A stretch of DNA of 64,000 bases, taken from Chiridota heheva. Lineage: Eukaryota > Echinodermata > Holothuroidea > Apodida > Chiridotidae. The position numbers and the translations under genes are program-made. This document shows positions 48,301 through 63,300 of this stretch, piece by piece (the first letter of the stretch is position 1; each line of letters opens with the position of its first letter). The notes beneath the pieces are model-generated. The model saw nothing but the letters and a program-made list of their open reading frames with translations. It searched no databases and was not told the DNA's origin. The stretch lies in NCBI GenBank assembly GCA_020152595.1, contig JAIGNY010001454.1, positions 1,338,001-1,402,000 on the forward strand, in the 5' to 3' direction.

Positions 48301-51300
48301 CAGACAGGGACCTATCAGGTATGCAATGGGGTGGATTCAGACAGGGCCTATCAGGTATGCAATGGGGTGGATTCAGGTATGCAGGTATGCAATGGGGTGG
48401 ATTCAGACAGGGGCCTATCAGGTATGCAATGGGGTGGATTCAGACAGGGGCCTATTAGGTATGCAATGGGGTGGATTCAGACAGGGGCCTATCAGGTATG
48501 CAATGGGGTGGATTCAGACAGGGGCCTCTTAGGTATGCAATGGGGTGGATTCAGAAAGGGGCCTATCAGGTATGCAATGGGGTGAATTCAGACAGGGGCC
48601 TATCAGGTATGTTACCCCTATTGTCTACCTGATCTAAACTCAACAGGATCTGAATCGAAATCCTGAAATTCAGGGAATTTGCACAAAGCAAGACATGATA
48701 TTTACACATATTTTAGTTTTCAAAACCAGATCCAGAAAGATGCAGTTGGTAATTAGCAGAAACCTAATCAATATTCAGGTGTGTATTTAAAACTATACAT
48801 TTCTTTAATAGTGTGTCTAGTGTAACAATAAAGACAACTCCAAAATTGGAGAACAAAGTAAAACAGGATCCTGCTACGACATCTAGGGTTGCGATCTTTA
48901 GTTTGTTGTTATACACAATAAATAGTTATTCATAACCCATTTAATGGTTGATGACAGCAAAGAATTTGGAAGCATCACTGTTAACCTAAAATCAACATTT
49001 GGGTCCTTAGGCATACATTGAAAAATATTCAATGAAGGAGAAAAATGTGAAAATTGTCATTAAACATTAAAATGTATACTTTAGCAGAAAAAAAATATCA
49101 ACAGACATTCTTCTGCATGTCTATATATTCCTCATAATCCTTCGGTATTTGGATATTCCTATATCATAAATCATGAGGCACGAAGCAGGAAGGGGACGTG
49201 ATCCCCCACTTTTTTGCAAATCATAAGAATGATAAACTTTAAATTTCAGTCTGTTGCCATGGTCTAAAAACTATTTGTAAAGGTGTGTTTCCCGAAAATA
49301 AAGGACATTTCCTGAAAATTGAAGAAAACCTTTCGAAAAGGAAAAAATGATATGAAAATCATAAAGGAAATTTCCCAGAAATTGAAGAAAACTTTTCGAA
49401 AATTAAAAACTTTTCATGAAAATAAAAAAAACTTTATGTGTACTAGTTCCTTGATTTAAACAAATTTTACCAAACAGATGAAAACTTCAAAAAAATTGAA
49501 AAAAAAATTCTGAAAATCAAAGAACTTTCAAGTGTAGTAGTTCCTAGATTTAAGAAAATTTCTGGAAAAAGAAAGAAATTTCCCGAAAATGGAATTAAAT
49601 TTCACAAAAATGAAAAAACTTCCTGAAAATTGAAGATAATTTCTCGAAAATGTAGGAAATTTCTTCCTGAATTCCCCAAAATGAAGAAAATTTCCAAACA
49701 TTGAAGCTTATTGCCAAAAATAAAGGACATTTTCCCAAAATGAAGTTTTCACAAACATTGCAGTTAATTTGACAAAAATGAAGATAATTTCCCAAAAATT
49801 GATGCTATAGAATCTGACTCTTCAAAATCAATGCATATTTCAAAATACAAAAATGGTACTTGGCCCCCAATAAAATTATTGGGGGGAGCCTTGGCCCCTC
49901 TTTTCTATGCAACTACAATACAACGTCATTGTAAACTTTAAACTGACAAGACAACATGATAACATGTATTGTTTTTCCATTTCATAACAAAATAAACATT
50001 TGAAGCAATATCATTCCAAAACTATCTTTTTCTTCTTCTGAGGGAGGGAGAGGAAAGGAGGGGGGGGGGGTTAAGTTTTAAAGGAACAGAAGAAATTAAT
50101 TATTGACCAATTCCCTGACTTACCATATCCGTCTTTCAGATTAGTCATTTTAAACGTGTGACCCTTGCCCCCCCCACTCCACTTGAAATACTGTAAATAT
50201 ACATGTAAATATTGAACGCATCTGTTTGTTTAGTTAATATCCTATTCACAGTAAATGGCAGTAACATGACATCATCTACACTCAAACCAACCTGTTCCCT
50301 TAAGAGACGGTCTTCCATCTGTAAATCCTTGATATCCTTTTTGAGGCGTGATATATCGTTACTTCTTGCCTCTAGCGACTCTTCTAAGGATATTTTCTCT
50401 GCTGCGACCCTACCAAGGTCATCACTCATAACTCGAACCTAAGAATGAACAAGAGGAAGAAACAAGGACAATCTTGACATCCAATCTTGACATCCAATCT
50501 TGATATTGAATCTTGATATCGAATCTTGATATCGAATCTTGATATCGAATCTTGATATCCTATCTTGATATCAAATCTTGATATCCTATCTCGATATCCT
50601 ATCTTGGTATCGAATCTTGATATCCAATCTTAATATCCAATTTTGATATCCTATCTTGATATCCTATCTTGATATCCAATCTTGATATCTTATCTTTATA
50701 TCCTAACTTGATATCCAATCTTGATATCTTATTTTGATATCAAATCTTGATATCTTATCTTTATAAACTATCTTGATATCCAATCATGTTATCCAATCTT
50801 GATATCCAATCTGGATATCTAATCTTGATACCCAATCTTGATATCTTATCTTGATATCCAATCAAAGCATGGTGGCAAAAAACAAGATCAGAAAAAACAA
50901 GTTATAACAATAAAAACCATAATAGCAATCACATGCATGACCCTATTCCTTGAATTTGTGCTACAAATCTTGGTAACATAACTCTTCCTTTATACATGTA
51001 AACAATAAATGATCACAGAGATTCGACTGTTAAATACAAATGGTACGATGCAGGCAGTGTATCAGTGGAAATTAATTTCTTTTCATATTTCATGCAACAA
51101 GGGACCTACCTCATTCTTTAATTTCCAATTCTCCTGGTAGAACTTATCTTTTTCTTTCTTGAGTTCTTGGTATGTTTTTTCCAATCGCTGTTTATCATTT
51201 CTAGATATGGATGGAAAATAATAAATCTATAGTCACGTTCTTCCTCCATTTTCAACAAAGTAGAAGTGATAGACAAAGTGTATGTTCATATTTATACTTT

Positions 51301-54300
51301 GTACCAAAGACCACTTCTTATTGAAATATAGTGGGGAGAATGGAAGTTCTTGTTAATTCTAGCCTTATGAAAGTTTCTGTTATTGATAAGAGGAAGCATT
51401 GTGCAGTTGATCAGTTAGTCCTTTCTAACTTTAAATCTGTCAAAGGCCAAGCTTTTTATTCTGAAAAGGAAGGGTGTTTGTTTTGCTAATCATTAATTGG
51501 CACACATAAGATCAACAAGTCATAGTCAAAATCAATAAAGGTCAACAAAGTTTGCTGTTTCACACTTATATCAGCTGAAATATCAAAGTCTTTTGATATT
51601 TGCAATTCTTTACCACTCTGACCAACTTCAAATATTCCTTCTCACAACTACTGCTCTCTCAAATATGTCTGGTACTTCCCTGATCTGAAGCAGTGGTTTC
51701 ACAAAAAAGGGTGTGGGGGTGAGGGGGTCCAAATAAAACCTATACACTTCCTAACACGCTCCAACATATTGAATACATTTTCCATGACAGGGTGACTAGA
51801 GGTCTTATAGGAGAGAAGGGCACACCTGAACTGCAAGAGAATGTCTCAATGGGGGAAAAGGGCACTCCTGAACTGCAAGAGAATACAAAAATATCAGGAA
51901 ATAGTGAAATGAGGGTGACTCACAGGTCGGTGTGACTCCTATGTTGCTCTTGTTGTAGTTGATTCTTGAGATACATCACCTGTGTGTTGTGTCGCTTCTC
52001 AGAGGATTGCCTATCCACCTGAAAGCGGTCAAGCTGCTCATCGTACATGCTGAGCTTACTCTGCAGGGCCTTGGTACTAGATGAAAAAATAATTACATGT
52101 AAGGTGAGGAAAAATCCTGTATAAAACCTTAAAAGCTCAGTCTTGAAGGAAGCACATTGTATATACAAATATATTGAGGTACTCAAACTTTTACAAGCTA
52201 TCAGATTTGTACAGAAATGACTGAAATCAAGACTACATGACAAACTCACACATCAAAGATCTCTCTGCTTTTTGATTGAAGTAAGTGTTGGGATTTTGTG
52301 AATTATTACCACTAGATAAGTCAGGAGTTGAGAAAAACATGGTCTAGTAAGGTAACTTTTGTCCATTAGCTGAAGAAATTTTGGAGTAAACAATGTGTTT
52401 AAAGAGGAATAGATATAAAGTTAACTTTCATCACATTAGCAAGTATAAAGAAAATAAAAGCGTGTCATCACTCTTCCATTACAGACATTCTGCATCTACC
52501 TTTTGAACGGAAAAAGATATCAAACTTGTTTTGTTCATCTTTTTCTGCACTATCACAATAGACAGACATATATGACGACAGAACTATTTAAGCATTCCCT
52601 AAAACAACACCAGACCCTAGCGTTGCTGTTTTACAGAAGCAACCCACCCCGCCCCTCCCGACTCCCCTTGTGGTCCGCCCTGCCTCTCATCAGAATTTTT
52701 GTATTTGTTTTAACTAAATAATCTTAATTAAACTCATAAATGAAATACCTTACATGGATACAGAACACAGAATGATAGCATAGTAAGAAACTGTCCTGTT
52801 TGGTTAATGACCGTTTCTTATAAGTCAGAATAGTTTTATTCTGAGGTATGATTATAGCTAAAATCCCAGAGCTTTACCAGGGGCTTTAGCCTTAAAGGGG
52901 CCCCTGGACTCCATGCAGAAAAGACACAGGGCTTCACGCGTACATTAATGTGCACCAACACGTCTAGCACCCTGCCCCTTTTTAAATCAAGCTAGGGCTT
53001 TTGTGGTTCTGATGCTTTTCTCTATATGCTGATTGATTTGCAAGTTTCGTATTAACTGTCATGTCATTGCATATCATTAACTGTCATGTCATTGCATATC
53101 ATTAACTGTCATGTCATTGTATATCATGAACTGTCATGTCATTGCATATCATGAACTGTCATGTCATTGCATATCATGAACTGTCATGTCATTGTATATC
53201 ATGAACTGTCATGTCATTGCATATCATGAACTGTCATGTCATTGTATATCATGAACTGTCATGTCATTGTATATCATGAACTGTCATGTCATTGCATATC
53301 ATGAAATATTTGTTTCAGGATATTTATTTATAAGCCACAACCACCATGCATGATGCAGATCAATAAAATAGACCTACCTATCGACAACACTAGCATGTGC
53401 ACAACAATTAACAACATTATCATGGCAAGTATGATGCAAAACAGACATAGGGTTGTTCATGTATCTATTTGAAGAATTTTAGGTTAAACCTCTCCTACTC
53501 ATTAATAGGCATGGGTCACCACCAAAACCAATAAGGCACATATCAGGTAGGCTATACCTACATAAGCTGTTTGCTCATATCAGGTAGGCTATACATCATA
53601 TCAAGTAGCTTTAACCTACATATGCTGGCTGTACAATCATATCAGGTAGGCTATACCTACATATGCTGTACACTCATATCAAGTAGGCTATACTATACCT
53701 ACATATGCTGTACAATCATATCCAGTAGGCTATACCTAAATTTGCTGTACAATCATATCAGGTGGGCTATACCTATATATGCTGTACACTCGTATCAGGT
53801 AAGCTATACCTACATATGCTGTACAATCATATCAGGTAGGATATACCTACATACGCTGTGCAATCATATCAGGTAGGCTATACCTACATATGCTGTACAA
53901 TCATATCAAGTAGGCTATACCTACAAATGCTGTACAATCGTATCCGGTAGGCTATATCTAAAATGCTGTACAATCATATCAGCAGACCTGCCAACTTTTA
54001 GGATCACCAAACTGTACTCTGGAACTACAAAAGTTGTATTTTTGATAAAAAAAACTGTACTCTTCAAACAAAATGTACAAAACAAAGGTTTACTGTGGCT
54101 GAAAAAAAATTACCATTATCAAAGCCATATTTAAACATTAATACCACTCACAAAATTACCGCTTAATACAAATTACAACATGCTTGAAACACTGTTAAAA
54201 CTGTGTGTATTACAATTTACACATGTAACGTTAGTTACCGGACCACATGTTTCGTTTCTTTATAGGCACCGTGACAATCATTCATCTCTCGTATGCAACG

Positions 54301-57300
54301 TTCTGATTGGCTACACTCGGACGAAAAATTGTTGTTTACATCCCATTGCACCAATCACGGATGCCCTAGCTTAAGGTAGTAAAAAGTATGAGTAAAAAAA
54401 TATAAAAAAATATAAAAAATAATAATAATGAAAAGAAAAATAAATAAATCGTATTCTGGTGCCAAAAATCATACAATCGTATTCTCAACATTTTCCCGTA
54501 TTAAATACGGCAAAATAGTACTAGTTGGCAGGTCTGTATCAGGTGGGCTATACCTACATATGCTGGACAATCATATCAGGTAGGCTATACCTACATATGC
54601 TGTACACTCGTATCAGGTAGGCTATACCTACATACGCTGTACAATCATATCAGGTGGACTATACCTACATACTGTATGCTGTACAACCATATCAGGTGGG
54701 CTATACCTACATATGCTGTACAACTATATCAGGTAGGCTATACCTACATATGCTGTACAATCATATCAGGTAGGCTATACCTACATATGCTGTACAATCA
54801 TATCAAGTAGGCTATACCTACATATGCTGTACAATCATATCCTGTAGGCTATACCTAAATATACTGTACAATCATATCAGGTGGGCTATACCTACATATG
54901 CTGTACAATCATATCAGGTAGACAATACCTACAAATGCTGTACAATCATGTCAGTTAGGTAATACCTACATATGCTGTATAAGAATATCAGGTGGGCTAT
55001 ACGTACATATGCTATACAATCATATCAGGTGGACTATACCTACATATGCTATACAACCATATCAGGTGGGCTATACCAACATATGCTGTACAATCATATC
55101 AGGTAGGCTATACCTACAAATGTTGTACAATAATAACAGGTGGCTATACCTACATATGCTATACAACTATATCAGGTGGGCTATATCTACATATGCTGTA
55201 CAATCATATCAGGTAGGCTATACGTACATATGCTGTACAATCATATCAGGTAGGCTATACCTATATATGCTGTACAATCATATCAGGTAGGCTATACCTA
55301 CATAGGCTGTACAATCATATCAGGTAGGCTATACGTACATATGCTGTACAATCACACCAGGTAGGCTATACCTACATAGGCTGTACAATCATATCAATAA
55401 GGCTATACCTACATATGCTGTACAATCACATCAGGTAGGCTATACCTACATTTGCTGTACAATCACATCAGGTAGGCTATACCTACATATGCTGTACAAT
55501 CATATCAATGAGGCTATACCTACATTTGCTGTACAATCATATCAGGTAGGCTATACCAACATATGCTGTACAATCATATCAGGTAGGCTATACCTACATA
55601 TGCTGTACACTCATATCAAGTAGGCTATACCTACATATGATGTACAATCACATCAGGTAGGCTATACCTACATAGGCTGTACAATCATATCAATAAGGCT
55701 ATACCTACATATGCTGTACAATCACATCAGGTAGGCTATACCTACATTTGCTGTACACATCACATCAGGTAGGCTATACCTACATATGCTGTACAATCAT
55801 ATCAATAAGGCTTTACCTACATTTGCTGTACAATCATATCAGGTAGGCTATACCTACATATGCTATACAATCATATCAGGTAGGCTATACATACATATGC
55901 TGTACAATCACATCAGGTAGGCTATACCTACATATGCTGTACAATCATATCAGGTAGGCTATACCAACAAATGTTGTACAACAATAACAGGTGGCTATAC
56001 CTACATATGCTATACAACCATATCAGGTGGGCTATACCTACATATGCTGTACAATCATATCAATAAGGCTATACCTACATATGCTGTACAATCATATCAA
56101 TAAGGCTATACCTACATTTGCTGTACAATCATATCAGGTAGGCTATACCAACATATGCTGTACAATCATATCAGGTAGGCTATACCTACATATGCTGTAC
56201 AATCATATCAGGTAGGCTATACCTACATATGCTGTACAATCATATCAGGTAGGCTATACCTACATTTGCTGTACAATCATATCAGGTAGGCTATACCAAC
56301 ATATGCTGTACAATCATATCAGGCAGGCTATACCTACATATGCTGTACAATCATATCAGGTAGGCTATACCTACATATCAGGGTTCTAGCTAGACAAGCT
56401 TGAGTGCCGGGCTCCAAATACAATGGATATTCAACTGTCAAAAGTCCCCCCTTCCCGCAAAAAACAAAAAAAAAAAAACCAAGTACAACATATGCCGAAA
56501 ACTCTTCTCTTAATTCCTATTGTTATTCGTCTTGCCCAAACTTGTTACGTCCCAGTATCATTCAAAGAAAGTCATGCAGCACATGTTCCTATGAACTACG
56601 CAACAACTTTTGTTAATATCAAATCCCCCACAAATCAAAAGAATATCGATCAGTCCGTTATAATGTTAAGTGTATATGGGGTTTATAACAAATGTAATTG
56701 GTTACATTTGGACCTGTCAATAAGCACAGCTTGGACTTGTGGGGGTGTAGTATTTACTTTGTTAATGTTTGTTTGTATGGTATAAGTGGGGACTTGGCAA
56801 GCTGCCAGCAGTGATTCACAAGGATTAAAACGTGAACCTGAACTTTGTGTATGTACATATCTTTATGCAAAGAGCGTTCAATTGAGTTAAATTCCTATAG
56901 TTCAGTTGTTTTGCTCGGAATTCAATTTGCGTAATGTATGTTACGTTATGTGTGTAAATCAGCGGATGACATAAATAGAGCGAGATTAAAAGGAGACCTG
57001 TTTAAACAATTCATTAACTAAATTCAACTTTTGAGTGCTGGTGGAAGAGTGAATCTTAGAGCCGAGTGCTGGGCGGAAATTGCGAGTACTGGGCGGGCCC
57101 GCCCAGCGCCGCCCACCATAGCTAGAACCCTGCTACAGATGCTGTACAATCATATCAGGTAGCCTATACCTACATATGCTGTACAATCATGTAAGGTAGG
57201 CTATACCTACATATGCTGCACAATCACATCAAGCAGGCTATACCTACATATGCTGTACAATCACATCAGGTAGGCTATACCTACATATGTTGTACAATCA

Positions 57301-60300
57301 TATCAGGTAGGCTATACCTACATTTGCTGTACAATCACATCAGGTAGGCTATACCTACATATGCTGCACAATCACATCAAGCAGGCTATACCTACATATG
57401 CTGTACAATCATATCCTGTAGGCTATACCTAAATATACTGTACAATCATATCAGGTGGGCTATACCTACATATGCTGTACAATCATATCAATAAGGCTAT
57501 ACCTACATTTGCTGTACAATCATATCAGGTAGGCTATACCTACATACGCTGTACAATCATATTAGGTAGGCTATACCTACATATGCTGTACACTCATATC
57601 AAGTAGGCTATACCTACATATGATGTACAATCATATCAATAAGGCTTACCTACATTTGCTGTACACTCATATCAGGTAGGCTATACCTACATATGCTGTA
57701 CACTCATATCAGGTGGGCTATACATGTACCTACATATGATGTACAATTTTATCAATAAGGCTATACCTACAAATGATGTACAATCATATCAGGTAGGCTA
57801 TACCTACATATGCTGTACAATCATATCCAGTAGGCTATACCTAAAAATGCTGTACAATCATATCAGGTAGGCTATACCTACATATGCTGTACAATCATAT
57901 CAGGTAGGCTATACCTACATATGCTGTACAATCATATCAATAAGGCTATACCTACATATGCTGTACAATCATATCAATGAGGCTATACCTAAATATGCTG
58001 TACAATCATATCAATAACGCTATACCTACATTTGCTGTACAATCATATCAGGTAGGCTATACCTACATATGCTGTACAATCACATGAGGTAGGCTATACC
58101 TACATATGCTGTACAATCATAACAATAAGGCTATACCTACATATGCTGTACAATCATATCAATAAGGCTATACCTACATATGCTGTACAATAATATCAGG
58201 TGGGCTATACCTACATATGCTATACAATCATATCAGGTAGGCTATACCTACAAATGCTGTACAATCATATCAGGCAGGCTATACCTACATATGCTGTACA
58301 CTCATATCAGGTAGGCTATACCTACATATGCTGTACAATCATATCAGGCAGGATATACCTACATATGCTGTACAATCATATCAATGAGGCTATACCTACA
58401 TATGCTGTACAATCATATCAGGTAGGCTATACCTACATATGCTGTACAATCATATCAGGCAGGATATACCTACATATGCTGTACAATCATATCAGGTAGG
58501 CTATACCTACATATGCTGTACAATCATATCAATAAGGCTATACCTACATATGCTGTGCAATGATATCAGGTGGGCTATGCTTTTTGTGTGATTTGGGATT
58601 TTCTTACCCTTACCTGACACTCATTACAAACAGGCAGGACAACTTTGTGTTCTATCAGTCTATCTCTTGGGTGGTGGGCTTCATTATCTCTGCAGTAACA
58701 GCAACAATCAACAGGCAAAAGTGTTTGCCACGTCATTTTTTAGGGATTTTTACGAAGCGCAAATAATGTTTGAAAAAAAAAGAAAGAAAAAAAAAAGCCA
58801 CCACTATTTTTTGGCGAGGTAAGGACGATGAAGGAAGGTGGGAAAAAAAATGGTGAAAAACAAATAACTGTTTTAAAGATAAGGTGTGGTGTAAGCATAC
58901 AACTACACACCCTCCATAGAAGTATGGAAAATATCACCATCTAATCAGTACACAAATCAGGTTTTCTCAAACTGCCAAACACTGAAGAAATTTTTCTTCT
59001 AACAGGAGCAAGCTGTTTAAAATGTAGCAAACTTTGAACAAGAAATATGCAGAAACTGTAACAAACGTGGCTCATAACCAGAACCAAAATGTTACGTGCA
59101 TCCGATGCTTTTGTTCATGCTAATATGCTGATCAATTTTGTATTAACTGTTAGGTCATTGCATATCATGAAATATCTTGACATGATATGAATCAAGTGTA
59201 CTTGACAGTATTTAAACTAAGGTGCACGATTGCAGGATTCCCGCACATATTATCAAACTTTCCCTAAAAAATAATTGAAATGGGGAAATTCCTGCAAAAT
59301 AGACAAAACAATTAGCCAAAAAAATGCCAAAATTGACCTTTTCTGGGTATTTCAGGTCGTTTTTGGTATTTTGGGTCTTTTTTTTGTATTTTTGGCCTTT
59401 TATCCAAAAAGAAATCCCCCCTCTCAAAAAAAAAATTTCCACAAGGGGGAATATCCCCCCGCCCCCCGAATAAAACTTTGATCTCTAGTGTGAACACTGG
59501 TGTACAGTTTTTGAGATACCATGTTTACAAGCTCGCTAAGCCCCACCCACTATGCATATTGATTAAATTCAATGTTTTTATCAAATGAACACGTACAAAC
59601 TAGCTAACTAAATATGTAACAAAACGGATATGCAGTTTGATATGCGGTTGTTAAAATATGAGCAATTTAAGATTTTTACATTAAGCCGGCCTACTGACAC
59701 CATCACCTAAAATACTACGGCATATATATGGCTTATCTGTGTACCAAATATGACATGAATGCAGTTTATTGTTCTTGAGATACCATGCTAACAAGCTCAT
59801 TTCAGAACCAGAACCAAAAGGTTTTGTGGTTCCGATGCATTTTCATAAGCTGATTTATTTGCAAAATTTGTATAAACAGTCATGTAATTGCATATCATAA
59901 ATAATTTGTTCCATATTTATTCGTAAGCTACATCCACCATGCAGATCAATACAAATATTGACAACAATAGCATTTGCACAATTAACAACACCATCAAAGC
60001 AAGTATGATACAAAAACGATTGCTCATTTATCCTATTTCAAGAATTTGTCAGCAAGCCCCGCCTACTCATTAGCATTCATGACAGCACTACCACAACATT
60101 AGAACATATATACATACCCATCTGTGTAACACATATAGCATAAATCTGATATACCATTTATGAGGTTAACATCATTTACCACTTTCATGTTAAGCCATGC
60201 TCACCTTGCATATTAATGACACCTGAAGATAACATAAGCATGTAGACAATAACCAACAAAATTATCATGCCCAATATGAAGCAAAACCGACATACAGTTG

Positions 60301-63300
60301 CTTATTTGTGACTTTTTCAAAATGGGATGGTGGGGAGGGGGAAATCTTGCAAAAAGTGTCAATAAAATCCCCAAAATACCAAATCTAAGACCAAATTTCC
60401 AAAAAAAAGGCCAACTTTGGCATTTTGAGCCATAGTGTGGCATTTTCGGTAGTATTCTTTAGGTCTCTTTTCCCCCACAAATTTGAAATCCTAGTGTAAA
60501 TGCTGCCGCGCCCACTATGTATACTAACGAATTTCAGCGTTTTTACATCATGCACATGTACACATTAGCTAACATCATAAATATACCAAACATGAAACAA
60601 AAATGTGGTTGTTAAAAAATGAACATTTCAAGATTTTTAATTTCAGCCCTGCCTATCCATTAATATGCATGACATCGTCATCAAAAACAATAGGGCACAT
60701 CTACAGACTATGGGCTATTTGTGTACCACATATAACATTAATCCAGTTTACTGTTCTTGAGATACCGTGTTTACAAGCTCTTTTCAGCAAATCATATTAA
60801 GCCTCGTCCACTATACATTTTAATGAAATTCAGCGCTTTTACATCATGAACATGTACACACCAGCTAACATTTGGTCAAATATGAAAACAAAACAGACAT
60901 GTGGTTGTTAAAATATAAGATTTCAAGATTTTTACAATAAGCCCCAACTACTCATTAATATGCAAGACATCACCATTAAAAACAATAGGGGTAATGTACA
61001 GACCATGGGCTATCTGTGTACCACATATGATATGAATTTAGTGTACCATTCTTGAGATATCACGTTGACGAGCTGGGCGTCACATACACGCATACATACA
61101 TACACACACATACACGCACCCATACGCACATACGTACACACGCCATCATGACCGCATAGGTTCCTGATGCTATCCCATCGGAACCAAAAACTTACAGACT
61201 GTCAAATTCATTATTTGCTTTGTGAAGCTCGGTCATCTTGCTCCTCTGCGTGGTGATGATTTTATCTTTGTCCTTGAGTTCATTTAGCACTGACGTGATC
61301 TGCTGCTTGTAATTGGTGATTTCTTTTTGCTATTAAAGTTAAAAAGTACCAAAGATATGTGAATTACTTAAAGCTAAAGCAATATATAAAAACAATTAGC
61401 ATGAGCCTAACAAAAGAAAACTAATTGGTTGTGAAATTCCGCCTTCACATTTTGCCACAAACTCTGCTACATCTTCATGACAGTACATTAGAGTGATATA
61501 AGCCCATCCAACATGACATCAACTCTGAATGTTTCCAAATTGATCTCAACTTTACGCCCAATGCTTAAGGGTTAAGGGGAGAAACTTTACAAGGGTCCAT
61601 ACGCATGGAAAGGTCAAGAAGCTCAGGGACCAGAAACAAACTTTAGGGGTCTACCTTATATTGCCCAACTTTGTACTAAACTGCTTAAAGTCCAGCAAGA
61701 ACTGTCTGATTGACACACAAATCCACGCATAACTACAATTTCACAGGGGTACCTGTCTTAGAGGCACAGGAACCTGTCAGGGTTTTTGGTGGCCCTATTG
61801 AACTTATCATGCAATTTACTTAAGTTGTAGAATCACCACATATTAACATGAATCTCAATAATAGTAGGTTCCAAATTTCAGTACATGATAAATGTACAAT
61901 CGGGTTGTTTACATTATTAGAGAGACTTTCATCCATCCTGGCTCTCAGCATTTGAAAGTCTCTGCGATGAGTTTCTTTGCTCTTCGTGAACTCCTCCGTG
62001 GTCTGCCTCAGCTGCTTCTCTAACTTCTCTTGAGCTTCTCCAGATTTCTGCAAATCTAGAGTGAGAGACTTTGATTTAGCAGCTTCCGCTTTCAGCTGAT
62101 TGGCCAAATTATGAAGTTCTTGAGCTGTAAAGTAGGGAAAAAATACTGTATGTTCATGATTCAAACATAAACTTCCATTAACACCACTAATTGTTGTCAA
62201 ACATTACATTGTTGTTTTTATTATTGCCCATCAAGTCGTGAATGACCCCCGGTGATGCAATGACTCCGCTTTCCCCACTTCAACCTATTCATAGCATCCT
62301 GTTTTAACACTTTTTTGTTCTGCTGAGTAACATTTTTGATATTATCAAGCCATTTGATTGGTGGCCTTCCCCTCTTTCTTCTTCCATCCATTCCCCATTC
62401 AAATATATCTTTTTCCCGGCTACCATTGCTCCTGGTGATGTGGCCTTAATAACTGTTGCTGTTTGAAGATGACATTCAAAAGGAATCTTTCATTGTGTTA
62501 ATGTGCGTCATTGGTCTTCTTCTTTGTCCATGGGATTCTAAGCAGTTTGTGACAAATCCACATTTCAAAAGCATCAATTCTTCCAATGTCCACTTTCCTC
62601 ATTACATTACATAGGTCTAAAATGGACACACATGAATTAATCAATACAAGTTATGGCAACTAGTGGCACATCCTGAAAACGTAATATACAATAAAGCACC
62701 ATATCACATCAGAATATTTATGTTAAAAGCGTTCATTGTATCGAGTAACTATACAAGTGTAAAAACGTAACCATAAACAAATGTGTGTACTATGTGAGAA
62801 TTCATTGTTATTATTTGATAAAAACAACTTAAACTTTAGAATGATGGTCACATCATACAACATGCACTAACCACTTGATGCTGGGTAACCTGTTGGGTTT
62901 TGCATTTTCTCTTTTTCCAATCTTTCAATTCTAATGGCAGCTTCCTGAAGCTCTCTCTGGAGTCCTGCAATTAATTTCTTTGCTGTTCCCTCACTTGGCT
63001 TGTATCCCTGATTGCTATTGGCCATTCCTCCCGACAGTTGCATTTCTCTCTGATACAAAACAAATCATTTCAATTTTCAAGAATTAATCAGATGATTAAC
63101 TCAGTACTAAAAGTCATTCCAGTCATTAAGGTCCTTAATATATTATATTGAATGATAAGAATTATTCCACCACACATACATATTAAACATCTTTTGTTTT
63201 CATATAGATTAAAAGGAACAAAAATCTACTAGAAAAAGGTAAACCACTAAATTATATTTCAAAAAATTGTAAAAAGGTGCCAAGTTGGTCAACTACAGGT

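Larger units (their letters stand above)
53545..58590. repeat. 37-bp satellite, over 100 copies, interrupted by two MITEs
   Basis: Unit TACCTACATATGCTGTACAA plus TCATATCAGGTAGGCTA, with a common TCAATAAGGCTA variant. It occupies 53545-53982, 54537-56378 and 57133-58590, inside the 9.1-kb intron between UBAN exons 5 and 6. The unit length equals that of the unrelated array at 46.5 kb. Confidence 0.95.

Noticed and set aside
46545..48585. Long plus-strand open frames, up to 387 codons
   Set aside because: All are frame-rotated readings of one 37-bp satellite unit. No start context, splice structure or homology supports a protein.
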